DNA of 64,000 nt from Bacteriovoracaceae bacterium. GTDB lineage: Bacteria; Bdellovibrionota; Bacteriovoracia; Bacteriovoracales; Bacteriovoracaceae. Under the pieces are notes generated by a model. That model saw only the letters and a list, made by a program, of their open reading frames with translations. It searched no databases and was not told the DNA's origin. Position 1 is the stretch's first letter, and each line of letters begins with the position of its first letter. The position numbers and the translations under genes are program-made. Positions 1 to 8,277 of this stretch are shown piece after piece. The stretch is from assembly GCA_018649885.1 (NCBI GenBank), contig JABIHA010000074.1, forward strand, positions 51,602 through 115,601. The letters run 5' to 3'.

Positions 1-300
1 TCCATATATAATCAGCTCTTCGTTATGAGAATCCGAAAACGCTCTCACAACAGTAGATTTCAAGTCTAGTGAAAATCCTTTAAAGTGAAGAGAAACTCTC
101 AATTCATCTTCAGATGAAATTCTCTCTTTGGTTTTAAAACCAAGACCTGTCACACTCACATCAACAAGCTTGCCATCATCTATATATACAAAGTTGCCAC
201 TATCATCTTCTTTCTCCACTAAAAATCGAATATCATCGGCCTCCTCAATAGCAATCCTATAGGATTGATAGAAGCGGTATTCTGACATACTTGATAACAT
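1..300 (-). CDS. PilZ-domain protein (partial, 3' end outside window)
   Basis: Not a complete ORF: the reading frame runs off the left edge. Reading the minus strand from an ATG at 300 gives 100 residues starting MLSSMSEYRFYQSYRIAIEE. A GGGAGG ribosome site sits six bases upstream of that ATG, which decides the start. Residues 47-55 read DVSVTGLGF, which fits the (D/N)xSxxG half of the PilZ cyclic-di-GMP-binding motif, followed by beta-rich sequence as in PilZ barrels. The upstream RxxxR arm is not clear. Known PilZ proteins act as c-di-GMP receptors, so a regulatory role in motility or predation is inference. The C-terminus cannot be judged. Confidence 0.6.
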   Translation of the reverse strand, partial: MLSSMSEYRFYQSYRIAIEEADDIRFLVEKEDDSGNFVYIDDGKLVDVSVTGLGFKTKERISSEDELRVSLHFKGFSLDLKSTVVRAFSDSHNEELIIYG

Positions 301-565
301 AGATTGCCTCCCAAAAGAGATATTTCAATACATCTAGTCGGTAATCCACCCCTTTAACTTAGCTCTTTGCCATAAATAATTGCCAATTTTAAATTCACAC
401 TTCCCTGACCTTTTAAGTCAGGTTTCAATGAGATCACTTTACCCATAACGACATCTAGGCAATTATCCCAACTCATTACAAAGGAGATTCTAGTTTATCT
501 TAAGTTATTTTAACTTTATGAAAGCTGTACAGGGAAGTTTAATTACCCAAGTGTAAAGCTATGTT

Positions 566-1429
566 TTAACACAAAAGAGAAATAATCATGGATGCCACAT
601 TTTGAGCTGAGCACTCTTCCCAGTGTTCAAAACTGGGCATTGAATTAACCTCTAAAATGAGGGGGCATGACCCATCAAAAATGAAATCAATGGCCCCATA
701 ACTAAGCTTTGAAGTTCTCATCACTGACTCTGCTAATGACCTTAAGGACTGGTCTAACTGTCCCAAACTTATAAACTTGGCCGAAGTCTTATACTGATGG
801 TTTTTTTTCACCTGAGTACCAGTCTTTTCAATGGCCCCCAGGATTTCTCCCCCCACGAACATTACCCGACATTCTTTCTCGGCTTTAACGAATGGCTGAA
901 TCAAGAAGTTTTGATCTTTTTGATAAAACTGAGTTTCAAGCACACCACAAAGCTCATCAAAGTGAGATATTTTAAATACCCCTTTGCCTCCATTGCCCCA
1001 AAAAGTTTTGACCATATATGCTCCACCTTCTCCCAGAGCACTCGACATATTTCTAACCGAAGCCTCATTTATCGGCCCTCTGTGAATATAGCTTCTCACA
1101 TGTGCAAGCTCATGAGACTTAAGCCATAGAAGCTGCGAAGCCTTGGAGCGGAACACTTCAATACAATCTGGGTCATTAATGAGCTTCGCACCCATAGCTT
1201 TCAACCCTCTCGACACAAGAAGATCATAGCTATCCCTCAAAACACCTGAGCTGCGATGAATTACATAATCTGGCACTTCTGCCACTTCTGGCCCACACTC
1301 GCTTGTTGAAAGATAAAATGGGTTTGCACACACCACACTAAGACCTGCATGCTGGGCCTCCTCAATTAACTTTCTATTGGAGTAGCTATGTGGATTCAAA
1401 GTCATTATTTCTAAATTTTTTCGCTTCAA
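566..1429 (-). CDS. ATP-grasp ligase, RimK-like
   Basis: 287 residues, starting at TTG 1429 with AGGA six bases upstream; an in-frame ATG lies at 1405. The sequence has the ATP-grasp layout of the RimK/glutathione-synthetase group: MVKTFWGNGGKG (residues 139-150) supplies the ATP-binding lysine and glycine-rich loop, ECRVMFVGGE is the central strand, and ILEVNSMPSFEHWE (258-271) carries the Mg-binding Glu260 and Asn262. Family members join an amino acid to a carboxylate via an acyl phosphate (RimK adds Glu to ribosomal protein S6). The substrate cannot be told here. It is divergent from the M14 peptidase gene, with about 86 bases between them. The fold is secure, the reaction is not. Confidence 0.75.
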   Translation of the reverse strand: MKRKNLEIMTLNPHSYSNRKLIEEAQHAGLSVVCANPFYLSTSECGPEVAEVPDYVIHRSSGVLRDSYDLLVSRGLKAMGAKLINDPDCIEVFRSKASQLLWLKSHELAHVRSYIHRGPINEASVRNMSSALGEGGAYMVKTFWGNGGKGVFKISHFDELCGVLETQFYQKDQNFLIQPFVKAEKECRVMFVGGEILGAIEKTGTQVKKNHQYKTSAKFISLGQLDQSLRSLAESVMRTSKLSYGAIDFIFDGSCPLILEVNSMPSFEHWEECSAQNVASMIISLLC

Positions 1430-1515
1430 GTTATTTCCTTTTGGCCTTAGACAAACTTCTATTCATTCATTATCATGGCCTAGACCAATTTAACCCTTTA
1501 GCTTGAAAAGTCGAA

Positions 1516-2646
1516 ATGAGTTTTATCTCCATAATTATAATTATCCTTAGTTTTACACTTTCTGGATGCCAAAACAGAGGGTTTAACCGCGCCCCTGAAA
1601 AAAAATCGACCACAAGTAAAACTGTATCTAAATCAACTCCAATGCTCAAACCGGCTGAAAAAAGGCCAAGTGTGTTGAAAAAGACCAAGGCCATCACTAA
1701 GGCCCCGACAAAAGTTGTGGCACAAGAAAAAATTGTCAAAAAGAAATCGAAACCCACTTTGACAAAGAAAGTGAAAACATACTGCTCTAAAATTGATAAA
1801 AAATTTCTTCATTGGGGTTGGGGTCTTAGCCAATGTAAGAAAACCAATTGGAATCATGTGAGAGACTCGGTGTGGGGAGACCCTTTAATTTGGGCCATAT
1901 ACGGAAGTGAAAAAGAGCATAAAGTTACACACAAAGATACCACCATGATATTTTGTGGAGTACACGGTGATGAAATTACTCCCATAAAATTTTGTTTTGA
2001 TATTATTAGATATTTAGAAGAAATGGACCCTGCGGAATTCGATAACAAATTGATTGTAGTTGCGCCGGTTGTTTCACCCGATAGTTTTTTTAAAAAAAGA
2101 CCTACAAGAACTAATGCAAGGGCGGTGGATATTAACCGCAACTTCCCCACCAAAGATTGGAATAAAAAAGCTATAAAAATGTGGAAGACAAGATATAGGA
2201 GCGATAAAAGAAGGTATCCAGGTAAAAGTTCTCTGTCTGAGCCCGAGACCCTATTTCAAGTCAATTTAATAAGAAGATATGGTCCAGACAAAATTATCTC
2301 TATCCACGCACCTTTGACCCTTTTAGATTATGATGGACCTGAAGATGATGTCTCCATCAAGAAAACTGGTCAAGGGATTTTGGCCTCAAAACTTCTCTCC
2401 CAAATGAGTCAAAGTGCTTCTGGCTACAAAATCAAAAATTACCCTTACTTTCCTGGCTCACTTGGCAATTGGGCAGGAAAAGAAAGAAATATTCCTGTTT
2501 ACACTCTTGAGCTTCCAGACTCTGATAATCGAAAACATAAAAAATACTGGGAGCTTTTTCAGCCAGCTATTGAGGCCGCCATTAATAAAGACTTAAGGCA
2601 CCCCAAAAAAATCAAGAAAAACAAATTAGTTCAACGCAGTTTTTAA
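1516..2646 (+). CDS. M14 zinc carboxypeptidase lipoprotein (MpaA-like)
   Basis: 376 residues. The N-terminus is a lipoprotein signal with lipobox LSGC (Cys18), followed by about 70 Lys/Thr/Pro-rich linker residues. The catalytic domain shows the M14 zinc ligands His150 and Glu153 in GVHGDE, the substrate-binding stretch NARAVDINRNFP (200-211), the third zinc ligand His264 in SIHAP, and the general base Glu332 in YTLELP. This pattern is closest to murein peptide amidase MpaA, which cleaves gamma-D-Glu-mDAP bonds in peptidoglycan peptides. The lipid anchor puts it in the periplasm or outer membrane, unlike cytoplasmic E. coli MpaA. Its stop shares TTAA with the convergent hemH-MFS gene. Murein as substrate is inference. 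Confidence 0.82.
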   Translation: MSFISIIIIILSFTLSGCQNRGFNRAPEKKSTTSKTVSKSTPMLKPAEKRPSVLKKTKAITKAPTKVVAQEKIVKKKSKPTLTKKVKTYCSKIDKKFLHWGWGLSQCKKTNWNHVRDSVWGDPLIWAIYGSEKEHKVTHKDTTMIFCGVHGDEITPIKFCFDIIRYLEEMDPAEFDNKLIVVAPVVSPDSFFKKRPTRTNARAVDINRNFPTKDWNKKAIKMWKTRYRSDKRRYPGKSSLSEPETLFQVNLIRRYGPDKIISIHAPLTLLDYDGPEDDVSIKKTGQGILASKLLSQMSQSASGYKIKNYPYFPGSLGNWAGKERNIPVYTLELPDSDNRKHKKYWELFQPAIEAAINKDLRHPKKIKKNKLVQRSF

Positions 2647-5015
2647 GCTGATTCCCCTTTAGGCATTTTAGGTAATTTAAAAACCATGATAATGGGGATA
2701 ATCAGAAAAATTGCACCCACAATATAGGGGGCACCAGAACCGCCTCTCCAGTAAAGTAGGCAAGCAAGAAGAGGACCAAAAACTCTCGCCAAGGCCCCAA
2801 GGGATCTAAAAACTCCAATGGCCTCTCCTTGATATTTACCGGGAGTGTATAGACTCACAAGAGATGTCAAACAAGGGATAGTCATAGCAGAGCCAACCGC
2901 TAAGAAGAAAAGTCCTAGAAAAAGTGGAAATGTTGTATGGGCAAAGCTTATAGAAAGCAAACCGGGAATTAAACAAACAAGTCCCATTAAGGCCATCTTT
3001 TTTTCTCCTACTTGATGGGCCTTTCTTCTTACAACACCACCTTGAACAAAGGCCAAAACAAAGCCTATAAAAATAAACATCCCGGCATTATCAAGAGATG
3101 TATATGACAGTCTTTCAACGGCCAAAAATGTCAAAGTGAATTCCATTCCAGAGAAGGCCAATAAAAAGAGAAAGTGAGCAATATTTGTTTGGTTAACACC
3201 AGCATAAGGCAGTGGTTTAAATAAGGTCAAAGGATTAGAAGAGCGTTTACTTTTGTGAATCTCTTGGTCATTTGTAGGTCTTGTTTCCTTAAACTTTTTA
3301 TATAAAAGACTAAAGCTTGCAAGACTAAGGATAAAACTTAAAAGAGCAGGAGTTGAAAAAGGATTGACTCCATATGATGCCAATTGAGGGAAACTTTTCG
3401 TAAGATCAATCATAGAGAGTATCCCTCCCATTGCTGGTCCAATAATAAATCCAAGCGCAAAGGCAATACCAATGAAGGCCATACCTTTTGAACGATTACT
3501 AGAACTGGTTACATCGGCAACAACAGCTGTAGCAGTTGAAATATTACCGCCCATAATCCCACCCATTATTCGGGCAATACATAACAGAGTGAATGAACCT
3601 GAAAAAAACCAAAGCAGATAACTTAAGGCCAGTCCCATCACGGAAACCAGAAGTACCGGTCTTCTACCTATACGGTCTGAAAGCCTGCCCCAAAAAGGCG
3701 CTGCTAAGAACTGTAGAAAAGAGTACATCGCCCCTAGCACTCCTCCAAAGAGAACGACAGGCTGAACTTGGCCACCACCAGATTGAATCAAAGTGGTGAT
3801 TCCTTCAAAAATCATTTTCAAAAAAGGATTTCCAGCATCAACTTCAAGGTAATATTTTGCCATTGCTGGGAACATGGGAAAAATTATTGAAAATCCCACT
3901 AAGTCTAAAAATAAAACAAAGAAGATGAGTTTTAGAGAACTTTTTGCATTTTCACTAAGTGGTGGAGATTCTACTTTTTGCTTAGGCATGATTTTTGTCA
4001 CTTCGCTTTCTAAAGGTTGATATTCTAAGTTTTGAGGGTCCCCGTCACCTTCCAATCGTGATACAAGGTACTCCCCAAACTCTGTGCTAAATTTTTCATC
4101 ACTATTTAAACATGGAATTAAATGGATTTGAGCCCCGTCCTCTTTGACAAATTCAGCTAGCTCAAATCCTATCTCATCAATAGTTTCAAGACAGTCCACA
4201 ACAAAGCTTGGACAATAAACGTAAATATTTTTGTGCCCTGTAGCTGCCAGATCCCTGCAATACTTATCGGTGTAAGGGCCCAACCACCTCTCTGAGCCAA
4301 AACGTGACTGGAAAGTCATGTGGATGTCTTTTTCTTCAAAAATGCTGAGGAGCTCCTGCTTCATGAGATAAAACGTCTCACTACAGTGAAATAAATAGGG
4401 GTCACCCTTTTCTAAAATTCTTCTAAGCGGTATCCCATGAAAAGAAATCACTAGAACATCGCCAGGACACTTGTTCGCAGCTGCCTTTTTTATGATGCTG
4501 ACACTTGCATCGATAAAGGCCTTAGTTTTATGAAAACTGGAAATAAATCGAATGTCACTAAGAGCGACTTTTTTATCTAAAATTGAGCTGATCCTGTCCC
4601 AAACACTTCCAGTTGTACTTTCTGAAAACTGGGGAAAAAGTGGAACTACAGTCAAACAATCAAACTTCTCAAGGTCTGCCAAGCTCTGCTCAACTAAATT
4701 GTTTCCCAGCAAGTAGCCCACCCTTAACTGGATCCCATCGCGCTCCATGACCCCGGCCAAGGAGTGCCTTAAATCTTCAGTACCAGTAATAAGAGGAAAG
4801 CTTTCGCCGTCCCAAATACGAGCGTAGGCCTTAGCAGATCTTTTTGGCCTAAAGGGCAATACAAACAGCTCAAGGATGATTTTCCATAGTATTGGGTTTA
4901 AATCAACGACTTTAGGATCTGAGAGAAATTTTCGAAGAAAATCTCTAACATCTTTGATGCTTGGAGATTTGGGAGACCCCAGTTGTACTAATACAACTAG
5001 ATCATTTTTTCTCAC
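2643..5015 (-). CDS. hemH: Ferrochelatase fused to an MFS transporter
   Basis: One uninterrupted 790-residue frame. Residues 1-325 form a full-length ferrochelatase, which inserts Fe2+ into protoporphyrin IX. It has VLVQLGSPKSPS at the start, the metal-site His193 in SFHGIP, QSRFGSERWLGPYTD, and Glu277 in CPSFVVDCLETIDEIGFE. Residues 326-358 are a linker. Residues 359-790 are a major facilitator with about 12 membrane segments and the DHA/TetA-type motif A GRLSDRIGRRPVLL after helix 2. The chelatase half would sit in the cytoplasm, tethered to the membrane. Coupled heme or porphyrin export or uptake is an attractive inference, but the transporter half could carry something else. The stop overlaps the convergent M14 gene by four bases. 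Confidence 0.92.
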   Translation of the reverse strand: MRKNDLVVLVQLGSPKSPSIKDVRDFLRKFLSDPKVVDLNPILWKIILELFVLPFRPKRSAKAYARIWDGESFPLITGTEDLRHSLAGVMERDGIQLRVGYLLGNNLVEQSLADLEKFDCLTVVPLFPQFSESTTGSVWDRISSILDKKVALSDIRFISSFHKTKAFIDASVSIIKKAAANKCPGDVLVISFHGIPLRRILEKGDPYLFHCSETFYLMKQELLSIFEEKDIHMTFQSRFGSERWLGPYTDKYCRDLAATGHKNIYVYCPSFVVDCLETIDEIGFELAEFVKEDGAQIHLIPCLNSDEKFSTEFGEYLVSRLEGDGDPQNLEYQPLESEVTKIMPKQKVESPPLSENAKSSLKLIFFVLFLDLVGFSIIFPMFPAMAKYYLEVDAGNPFLKMIFEGITTLIQSGGGQVQPVVLFGGVLGAMYSFLQFLAAPFWGRLSDRIGRRPVLLVSVMGLALSYLLWFFSGSFTLLCIARIMGGIMGGNISTATAVVADVTSSSNRSKGMAFIGIAFALGFIIGPAMGGILSMIDLTKSFPQLASYGVNPFSTPALLSFILSLASFSLLYKKFKETRPTNDQEIHKSKRSSNPLTLFKPLPYAGVNQTNIAHFLFLLAFSGMEFTLTFLAVERLSYTSLDNAGMFIFIGFVLAFVQGGVVRRKAHQVGEKKMALMGLVCLIPGLLSISFAHTTFPLFLGLFFLAVGSAMTIPCLTSLVSLYTPGKYQGEAIGVFRSLGALARVFGPLLACLLYWRGGSGAPYIVGAIFLIIPIIMVFKLPKMPKGESA

Positions 5016-5136
5016 TTTTGGGCCCCCTCACTGACTAGATGCACAACAAACTTTACTTTTACTCTTTGGCAGGGGTATATATACGCGATCTTTCAAAGCG
5101 TGTCACTTATTAGCTGATGTAAATCAGGAGCTTACA

Positions 5137-5670
5137 ATGGCCAAGTCCAATATTTCTAAGAAAAAAAAGCAAGCGGGCCTTGAGCGCATGAGCGAGTTAT
5201 CAAAATTGGGCTCAGCTTCGACACTTTATGAAACAGAGTATGACCCAGAAATATTAGAGAAATTCGAAAATAAGAACCCGACCGCACCAGGATGGGTAAG
5301 CTTTGTCTGCACAGAGTTCACTTCTCTTTGCCCAATTACAGGTCAACCTGATTTCGCCAAAATTTTTATTAATTATATTGCCGATAAAACTATGGTTGAG
5401 AGTAAGTCTTTAAAGCTCTATCTATTTAGCTTTAGAAATCATGGGGCCTTTCACGAAGATTGTGTCCACTCCATGGCCTCGGACTTATTCAAACTCATGA
5501 AGCCACACTTTATTGAAGTTATAGGTGAGTTCACTCCTAGAGGAGGAATATCTATTTTCCCCTATACTAGTTTTAGCTCAAAAAAGAAAAAATATGTGGA
5601 ATTAAAGAATTTTAGAGATCTAAATTTTGCACCCGGTAAATATTCTATTGAATTAGGCCGTCCATATTAA
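5137..5670 (+). CDS. queF: NADPH-dependent 7-cyano-7-deazaguanine reductase QueF
   Basis: 177 residues with AGGAG upstream of the ATG. QueF reduces the nitrile preQ0 to preQ1 in queuosine biosynthesis. The family signature is complete: [13 protein letters not shown] contains the thioimide-forming Cys65 and Asp72, and the NADPH-side motif [22 protein letters not shown] follows from residue 89. The length matches the short, single-domain type I enzyme. The N-terminal 25 residues are Lys-rich and not conserved in the family. It is divergent from the hemH fusion, with a 121-base intergenic region containing GTATATATAC. Other queuosine genes are not in the window. Confidence 0.95.
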   Translation: MAKSNISKKKKQAGLERMSELSKLGSASTLYETEYDPEILEKFENKNPTAPGWVSFVCTEFTSLCPITGQPDFAKIFINYIADKTMVESKSLKLYLFSFRNHGAFHEDCVHSMASDLFKLMKPHFIEVIGEFTPRGGISIFPYTSFSSKKKKYVELKNFRDLNFAPGKYSIELGRPY

Positions 5671-5676
5671 AAATCA

Positions 5677-6042
5677 TTAACTTGTAAGCTCAGCTATCTT
5701 AGCTTCAATTTCATCTAGCTCAAATGGCTTGGCAATAAATCCGTAAGCTCCCATTTCTGTAAGCTCACTGCTTGTCCAATCTGGTTCTCCGGTTATAAAG
5801 AGAAATTTACATCCCCTAGAGAGCACGTCTTCTTTTATTTCCTTCAGTACATCTAATCCACTCATACCAGGCATATTAGTGTCACATAAAAATACATCGG
5901 GTTTAAATTCAGCGTAGAGCTTAACAGCACCCACCCCATCAGCACCTGATCTTACCTCGTGGCCAAGTGAGCTGATCACCTCCACAAGAATTTCTAAAAT
6001 GTCTTCTTCATCATCAACTAAAAGTATTTTTTTTGAACTCAC
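5677..6042 (-). CDS. Single-domain response regulator (CheY-like)
   Basis: The open frame extends to 6222, but the receiver domain begins at once after a GTG at 6042 (SSKKILLVDDEED). The upstream 60 codons would translate the small-RNA locus, so GTG 6042 is preferred, giving 121 residues; AAAGG lies about eight bases upstream. Receiver residues are intact: the acidic pair in VDDEED, the phospho-acceptor Asp in VFLCDTNMPGMSG, the switch Thr in FITGEP and the conserved Lys in AKPF. There is no output domain, so it acts through a partner, as CheY or Spo0F do. No kinase is adjacent. Its 3' end is six bases from the convergent queF stop. Confidence 0.88.
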   Translation of the reverse strand: MSSKKILLVDDEEDILEILVEVISSLGHEVRSGADGVGAVKLYAEFKPDVFLCDTNMPGMSGLDVLKEIKEDVLSRGCKFLFITGEPDWTSSELTEMGAYGFIAKPFELDEIEAKIAELTS

Positions 6043-6108
6043 GGAAGTTGCCTTTGCAAAAAAACATATTGAGTAATTGTACTTAAATTTGAGAGATAAA
6101 CCAAAGGG

Positions 6109-6148
6109 AAAAAAAGAAAGGGAGCCTCCTGCTAAGCTCCCTTTTTTT
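6109..6148. terminator. Intrinsic terminator of the small-RNA locus (T-rich on both strands)
   Basis: A 9-bp stem AAAGGGAGC (6117-6125) / GCTCCCTTT (6136-6144) has a ten-base loop. On the minus strand the stem is followed by CTTTTTTTT, and on the plus strand by TTTT, so it could stop transcription either way. No plus-strand gene ends just before it. It therefore most likely ends the minus-strand small RNA and limits read-through into the response regulator gene. Confidence 0.75.
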
Positions 6149-6189
6149 CGGCATCCTGCCTGTACTCTGAGCAACATCCTGTCGCCCAC
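6109..6189 (-). ncRNA. Candidate CsrA/RsmA-sequestering small RNA
   Basis: Seen on the minus strand: a perfect TATAAT at 6201-6196, then about 80 bases with no good ORF, then an intrinsic terminator. The transcript contains GGGCGACAGGATGTTGCTC (6187-6169), which folds into a 7-bp stem presenting AGGAU in a five-base loop. GGCAGGATGCC (6160-6150) is a shorter stem with the same AGGAU loop. An AGGAG lies in the terminator loop (6130-6126). CsrA/RsmA binds A(N)GGA in hairpin loops, and its selected consensus ends in AGGAUGU, matched exactly in the first loop. Small RNAs of the CsrB/RsmY/RsmZ type carry several such loops and titrate CsrA. The assignment is from motif and structure only; no csrA gene is in the window. 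Confidence 0.55.
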
Positions 6190-6195
6190 ACTTCT

Positions 6196-6224
6196 ATTAT
6201 ACAAAAGATTTGACCAGATCAAAG
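6196..6224 (-). promoter_or_regulatory. Promoter and operator-like palindrome of the small-RNA locus
   Basis: The -10 box TATAAT (6201-6196) is a perfect consensus. A TTGATC-like -35 lies 15-16 bases upstream. Between and across them sits the near-perfect palindrome TTTGACCAGATCAAA (6209-6223), centred about 18 bases upstream of the -10, where a repressor or activator could bind. The expected start is near 6189. Confidence 0.5.
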
Positions 6225-6379
6225 GTAGTTTTTTTTGGGTAATCTTTGCCCCTCAGTGTTAAAATGAGACCTAGCTCTAAGTTCATTTGCAGGAGCCCCT
6301 TTGGAGAGGTAGAATGGGCTAAGCCCTTAAATATTTTACATAAAAATACTTGAATGCGCAGGCGCCCATAAGGAGAAAA

Positions 6380-6712
6380 ATGAAGCTATTTAAAAAACTC
6401 ACTCCTTTCTCCGAGAAATCCCCTCGGGAATACCCGGAAAAAATTTACACTTATTTTGTACCAGCACCTCCAAGAAGAAAGCATGGATACCGGGAAAAGG
6501 CCTTTGATAAACTAGCTGCCAGCGTAATTGCGAGAGGTTTTAAAATAGTCAGTGTGCACACCGAAAGTTTAAATACAGATGGTAGCTCTGGGATATGGAT
6601 TATTTTAATTTTAATGCCCTTACATAACGAAGCTGCCCAGTTAGACTTAGATGAACTGCAACCTTATTCTTTGACTGACGATTCAGAAATTATTTATGAA
6701 GAGAATCACTAA
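6380..6712 (+). CDS. Small hypothetical protein, first of three overlapping genes
   Basis: The frame opens at ATG 6350, but AAGGAG lies four bases before ATG 6380, which is preferred, giving 110 residues. The protein starts MKLFKKLTPFSEKSPREYPEK and contains YTYFVPAPPRRKHGYREKAFDKLAASVIARGFKI in two stretches, then a short hydrophobic strand IWIILILMPL and an acidic tail. No signal peptide and no family recognised. It overlaps the next gene by 17 bases, which implies translational coupling to the lipoprotein that follows. The size and alpha/beta look suggest a small soluble partner protein, but this is not evidence of function. Confidence 0.6.
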   Translation: MKLFKKLTPFSEKSPREYPEKIYTYFVPAPPRRKHGYREKAFDKLAASVIARGFKIVSVHTESLNTDGSSGIWIILILMPLHNEAAQLDLDELQPYSLTDDSEIIYEENH

Positions 6713-7994
6713 ATTTATTTTACTTATTTCAAGTATTACAATACTACCAAGTTGTTCAGTTTTTATTGAAAATATTTTCGTTGAAAAAAATGAATATCAA
6801 CTTAAAGAAATAAAGAGCACAAAATACTGCCCAAAAGAAAGCAAACATGGAGCACATCGTTTTTATTCTTCCTCAGAAAAGGTCAATAGGCTTTTCTCTG
6901 ATTTTTTAGAAAACAATAAAAATCTCAATCTATATTTTAGTGAGAAAATGGTTCTTTGGGGACTCATTCAAGTTAATGCTCAGCCTTTCCTTTCCTCCCC
7001 AGCTTCAAGACTTCAGGCAATTGTTTACTATGGAGGAAAATTCAAATTTTGGGATTTTAAGAAACCAGAAAAATCGTCTTACTCTTATATTAAAGCACTA
7101 GACGACATACTCCACGACTACCCTTCTAAAAGAAGTCTGAAGAGTCTTGCAGGGCTACTCGATAAAAAATTTCAATCTACTATTACTGTTAGTAAAGAGC
7201 TAGCTGTACTTCTATCGAAAAAAAGAAACCTTCTTTTGAAAAATCCAATATTAAAAAAGACCTACTTTCGAGATAATGAGCTACTTAGAGTTAATGAACC
7301 ACTTTTCAAAGTATCCTTTTCACAACTAATCGCAAAATACCAAAAAAAGAGCACGCCTTGGATTAAAAAAAACCACACACACCAAGTTCTATTTCCTATT
7401 GAACTAGAAAATATTGATGATAATTTCGATTTAGCCGAGTGCAATTTTGATCCCGGACTCTATAAAAACAAGGTTTTTATACTCGATAAAGAGCAAATAT
7501 TCGTCACTAGCTTTGGGATGGTAGACCATAAACAAAATAGCTTTTTGGCAATTTCAGGGCAAAACCTAGCGAGCGTAGAAGAAATAGACAACTTCAAAAT
7601 GATTAGGGGGAGGTGGCCAAAAAGGCTCGGTTCTTGGTGCATTCTTCAAAACCAAAAACCAAAGCTTTCCGTTGTCCTTACCAGCTTTAATAGTAGGGAT
7701 TCGGGGCAACTGCTCATGGGCCCGCTAGAAAAAATTGAGAGATTAAAACTAGACCAAAGTAAAATATCAACATTAATAGAGGCCGGTCGAGAAATTTTCT
7801 TTCTATCCCCGCCTCGAATTTATATCGAGTCAAGAATTTTAAAAAATCAGCATATTGAAAAAAACTTGAAGTCTCAGTTGCCTGTATACCATGCAGATAA
7901 AATTGGGAATATTCACTCTTTGCTAAGAAGTGAAGACAAAAAAATGTCACTCATAATTGATTCAAGGTTTAATGGAAACTTACTCTGCAAATAA
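6696..7994 (+). CDS. Predicted lipoprotein of unknown function
   Basis: 432 residues starting MKRITKFILLISSITILPSC: positively charged start, hydrophobic core, then a Cys at 20 in a lipobox-like LPSC (Pro at -2 is unusual). The mature part is Lys-rich, with no recognised domain. It overlaps the upstream small protein by 17 bases and the downstream 2Fe-2S gene by 23 bases, so the three are probably one translationally coupled unit. The frame has normal length and no internal disruption. The envelope location follows from the signal only; enzymatic function is unknown. Confidence 0.65.
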   Translation: MKRITKFILLISSITILPSCSVFIENIFVEKNEYQLKEIKSTKYCPKESKHGAHRFYSSSEKVNRLFSDFLENNKNLNLYFSEKMVLWGLIQVNAQPFLSSPASRLQAIVYYGGKFKFWDFKKPEKSSYSYIKALDDILHDYPSKRSLKSLAGLLDKKFQSTITVSKELAVLLSKKRNLLLKNPILKKTYFRDNELLRVNEPLFKVSFSQLIAKYQKKSTPWIKKNHTHQVLFPIELENIDDNFDLAECNFDPGLYKNKVFILDKEQIFVTSFGMVDHKQNSFLAISGQNLASVEEIDNFKMIRGRWPKRLGSWCILQNQKPKLSVVLTSFNSRDSGQLLMGPLEKIERLKLDQSKISTLIEAGREIFFLSPPRIYIESRILKNQHIEKNLKSQLPVYHADKIGNIHSLLRSEDKKMSLIIDSRFNGNLLCK

Positions 7995-8253
7995 CGTATC
8001 AATTATTCTGGAAGGTGTTGCATCATCAAAAAAGAAGTATCTACGCCTTAAAGATAGTGATGATTTAAAATTATCGCTCTTATCCTATCTGGAATCATGT
8101 AATATCCCCATTGCTTCATCATGTAATGGGGAGGGCATTTGTAAGAAATGCATCGTAGGTGATGATCTTCTTTCTTGCCAAATAAATCTCAAAGATTTTT
8201 TGGATAGTTTTAATGAAGAAGACTCTCCAACAATCAAGGTATCCTACCTGTGA
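7972..8253 (+). CDS. 2Fe-2S ferredoxin-like protein
   Basis: ATG 7972 with AAGG six bases upstream is preferred over TTG 7957; the product is 93 residues. The cluster-binding loop SSCNGEGICKKC has Cys-x5-Cys-x2-Cys spacing, with a fourth Cys in LLSCQI about 12 residues later. This is the plant/adrenodoxin-type 2Fe-2S fold, and the x5 spacing is of the adrenodoxin kind. Such proteins carry single electrons to a reductase or oxygenase, but no redox partner is encoded nearby. It overlaps the preceding lipoprotein gene by 23 bases. Confidence in the cluster is good, the partner is unknown. Confidence 0.75.
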   Translation: METYSANNVSIILEGVASSKKKYLRLKDSDDLKLSLLSYLESCNIPIASSCNGEGICKKCIVGDDLLSCQINLKDFLDSFNEEDSPTIKVSYL

Positions 8254-8277
8254 TTGCCAGAGGGCCTCAAACTCATT

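Larger units (their letters stand above)
6043..6379. other. Intergenic region of 337 bases
   Basis: Lies between the divergent response regulator and the small-protein gene. It holds the small-RNA candidate, its promoter and terminator. On the plus strand, a T-run and AT-rich sequence (6227-6350) probably contain the promoter for the 6380 operon, but no clear -35/-10 pair was found. Confidence 0.5.

Noticed and set aside
404..422. CCTGAC/GTCAGG hairpin
   Set aside because: Only six base pairs and no T-tract on either strand; too weak to call a terminator.
6043..6222. 60-codon N-terminal extension of the response regulator
   Set aside because: It runs through a promoter, structured RNA and terminator; the receiver fold begins right after GTG 6042.
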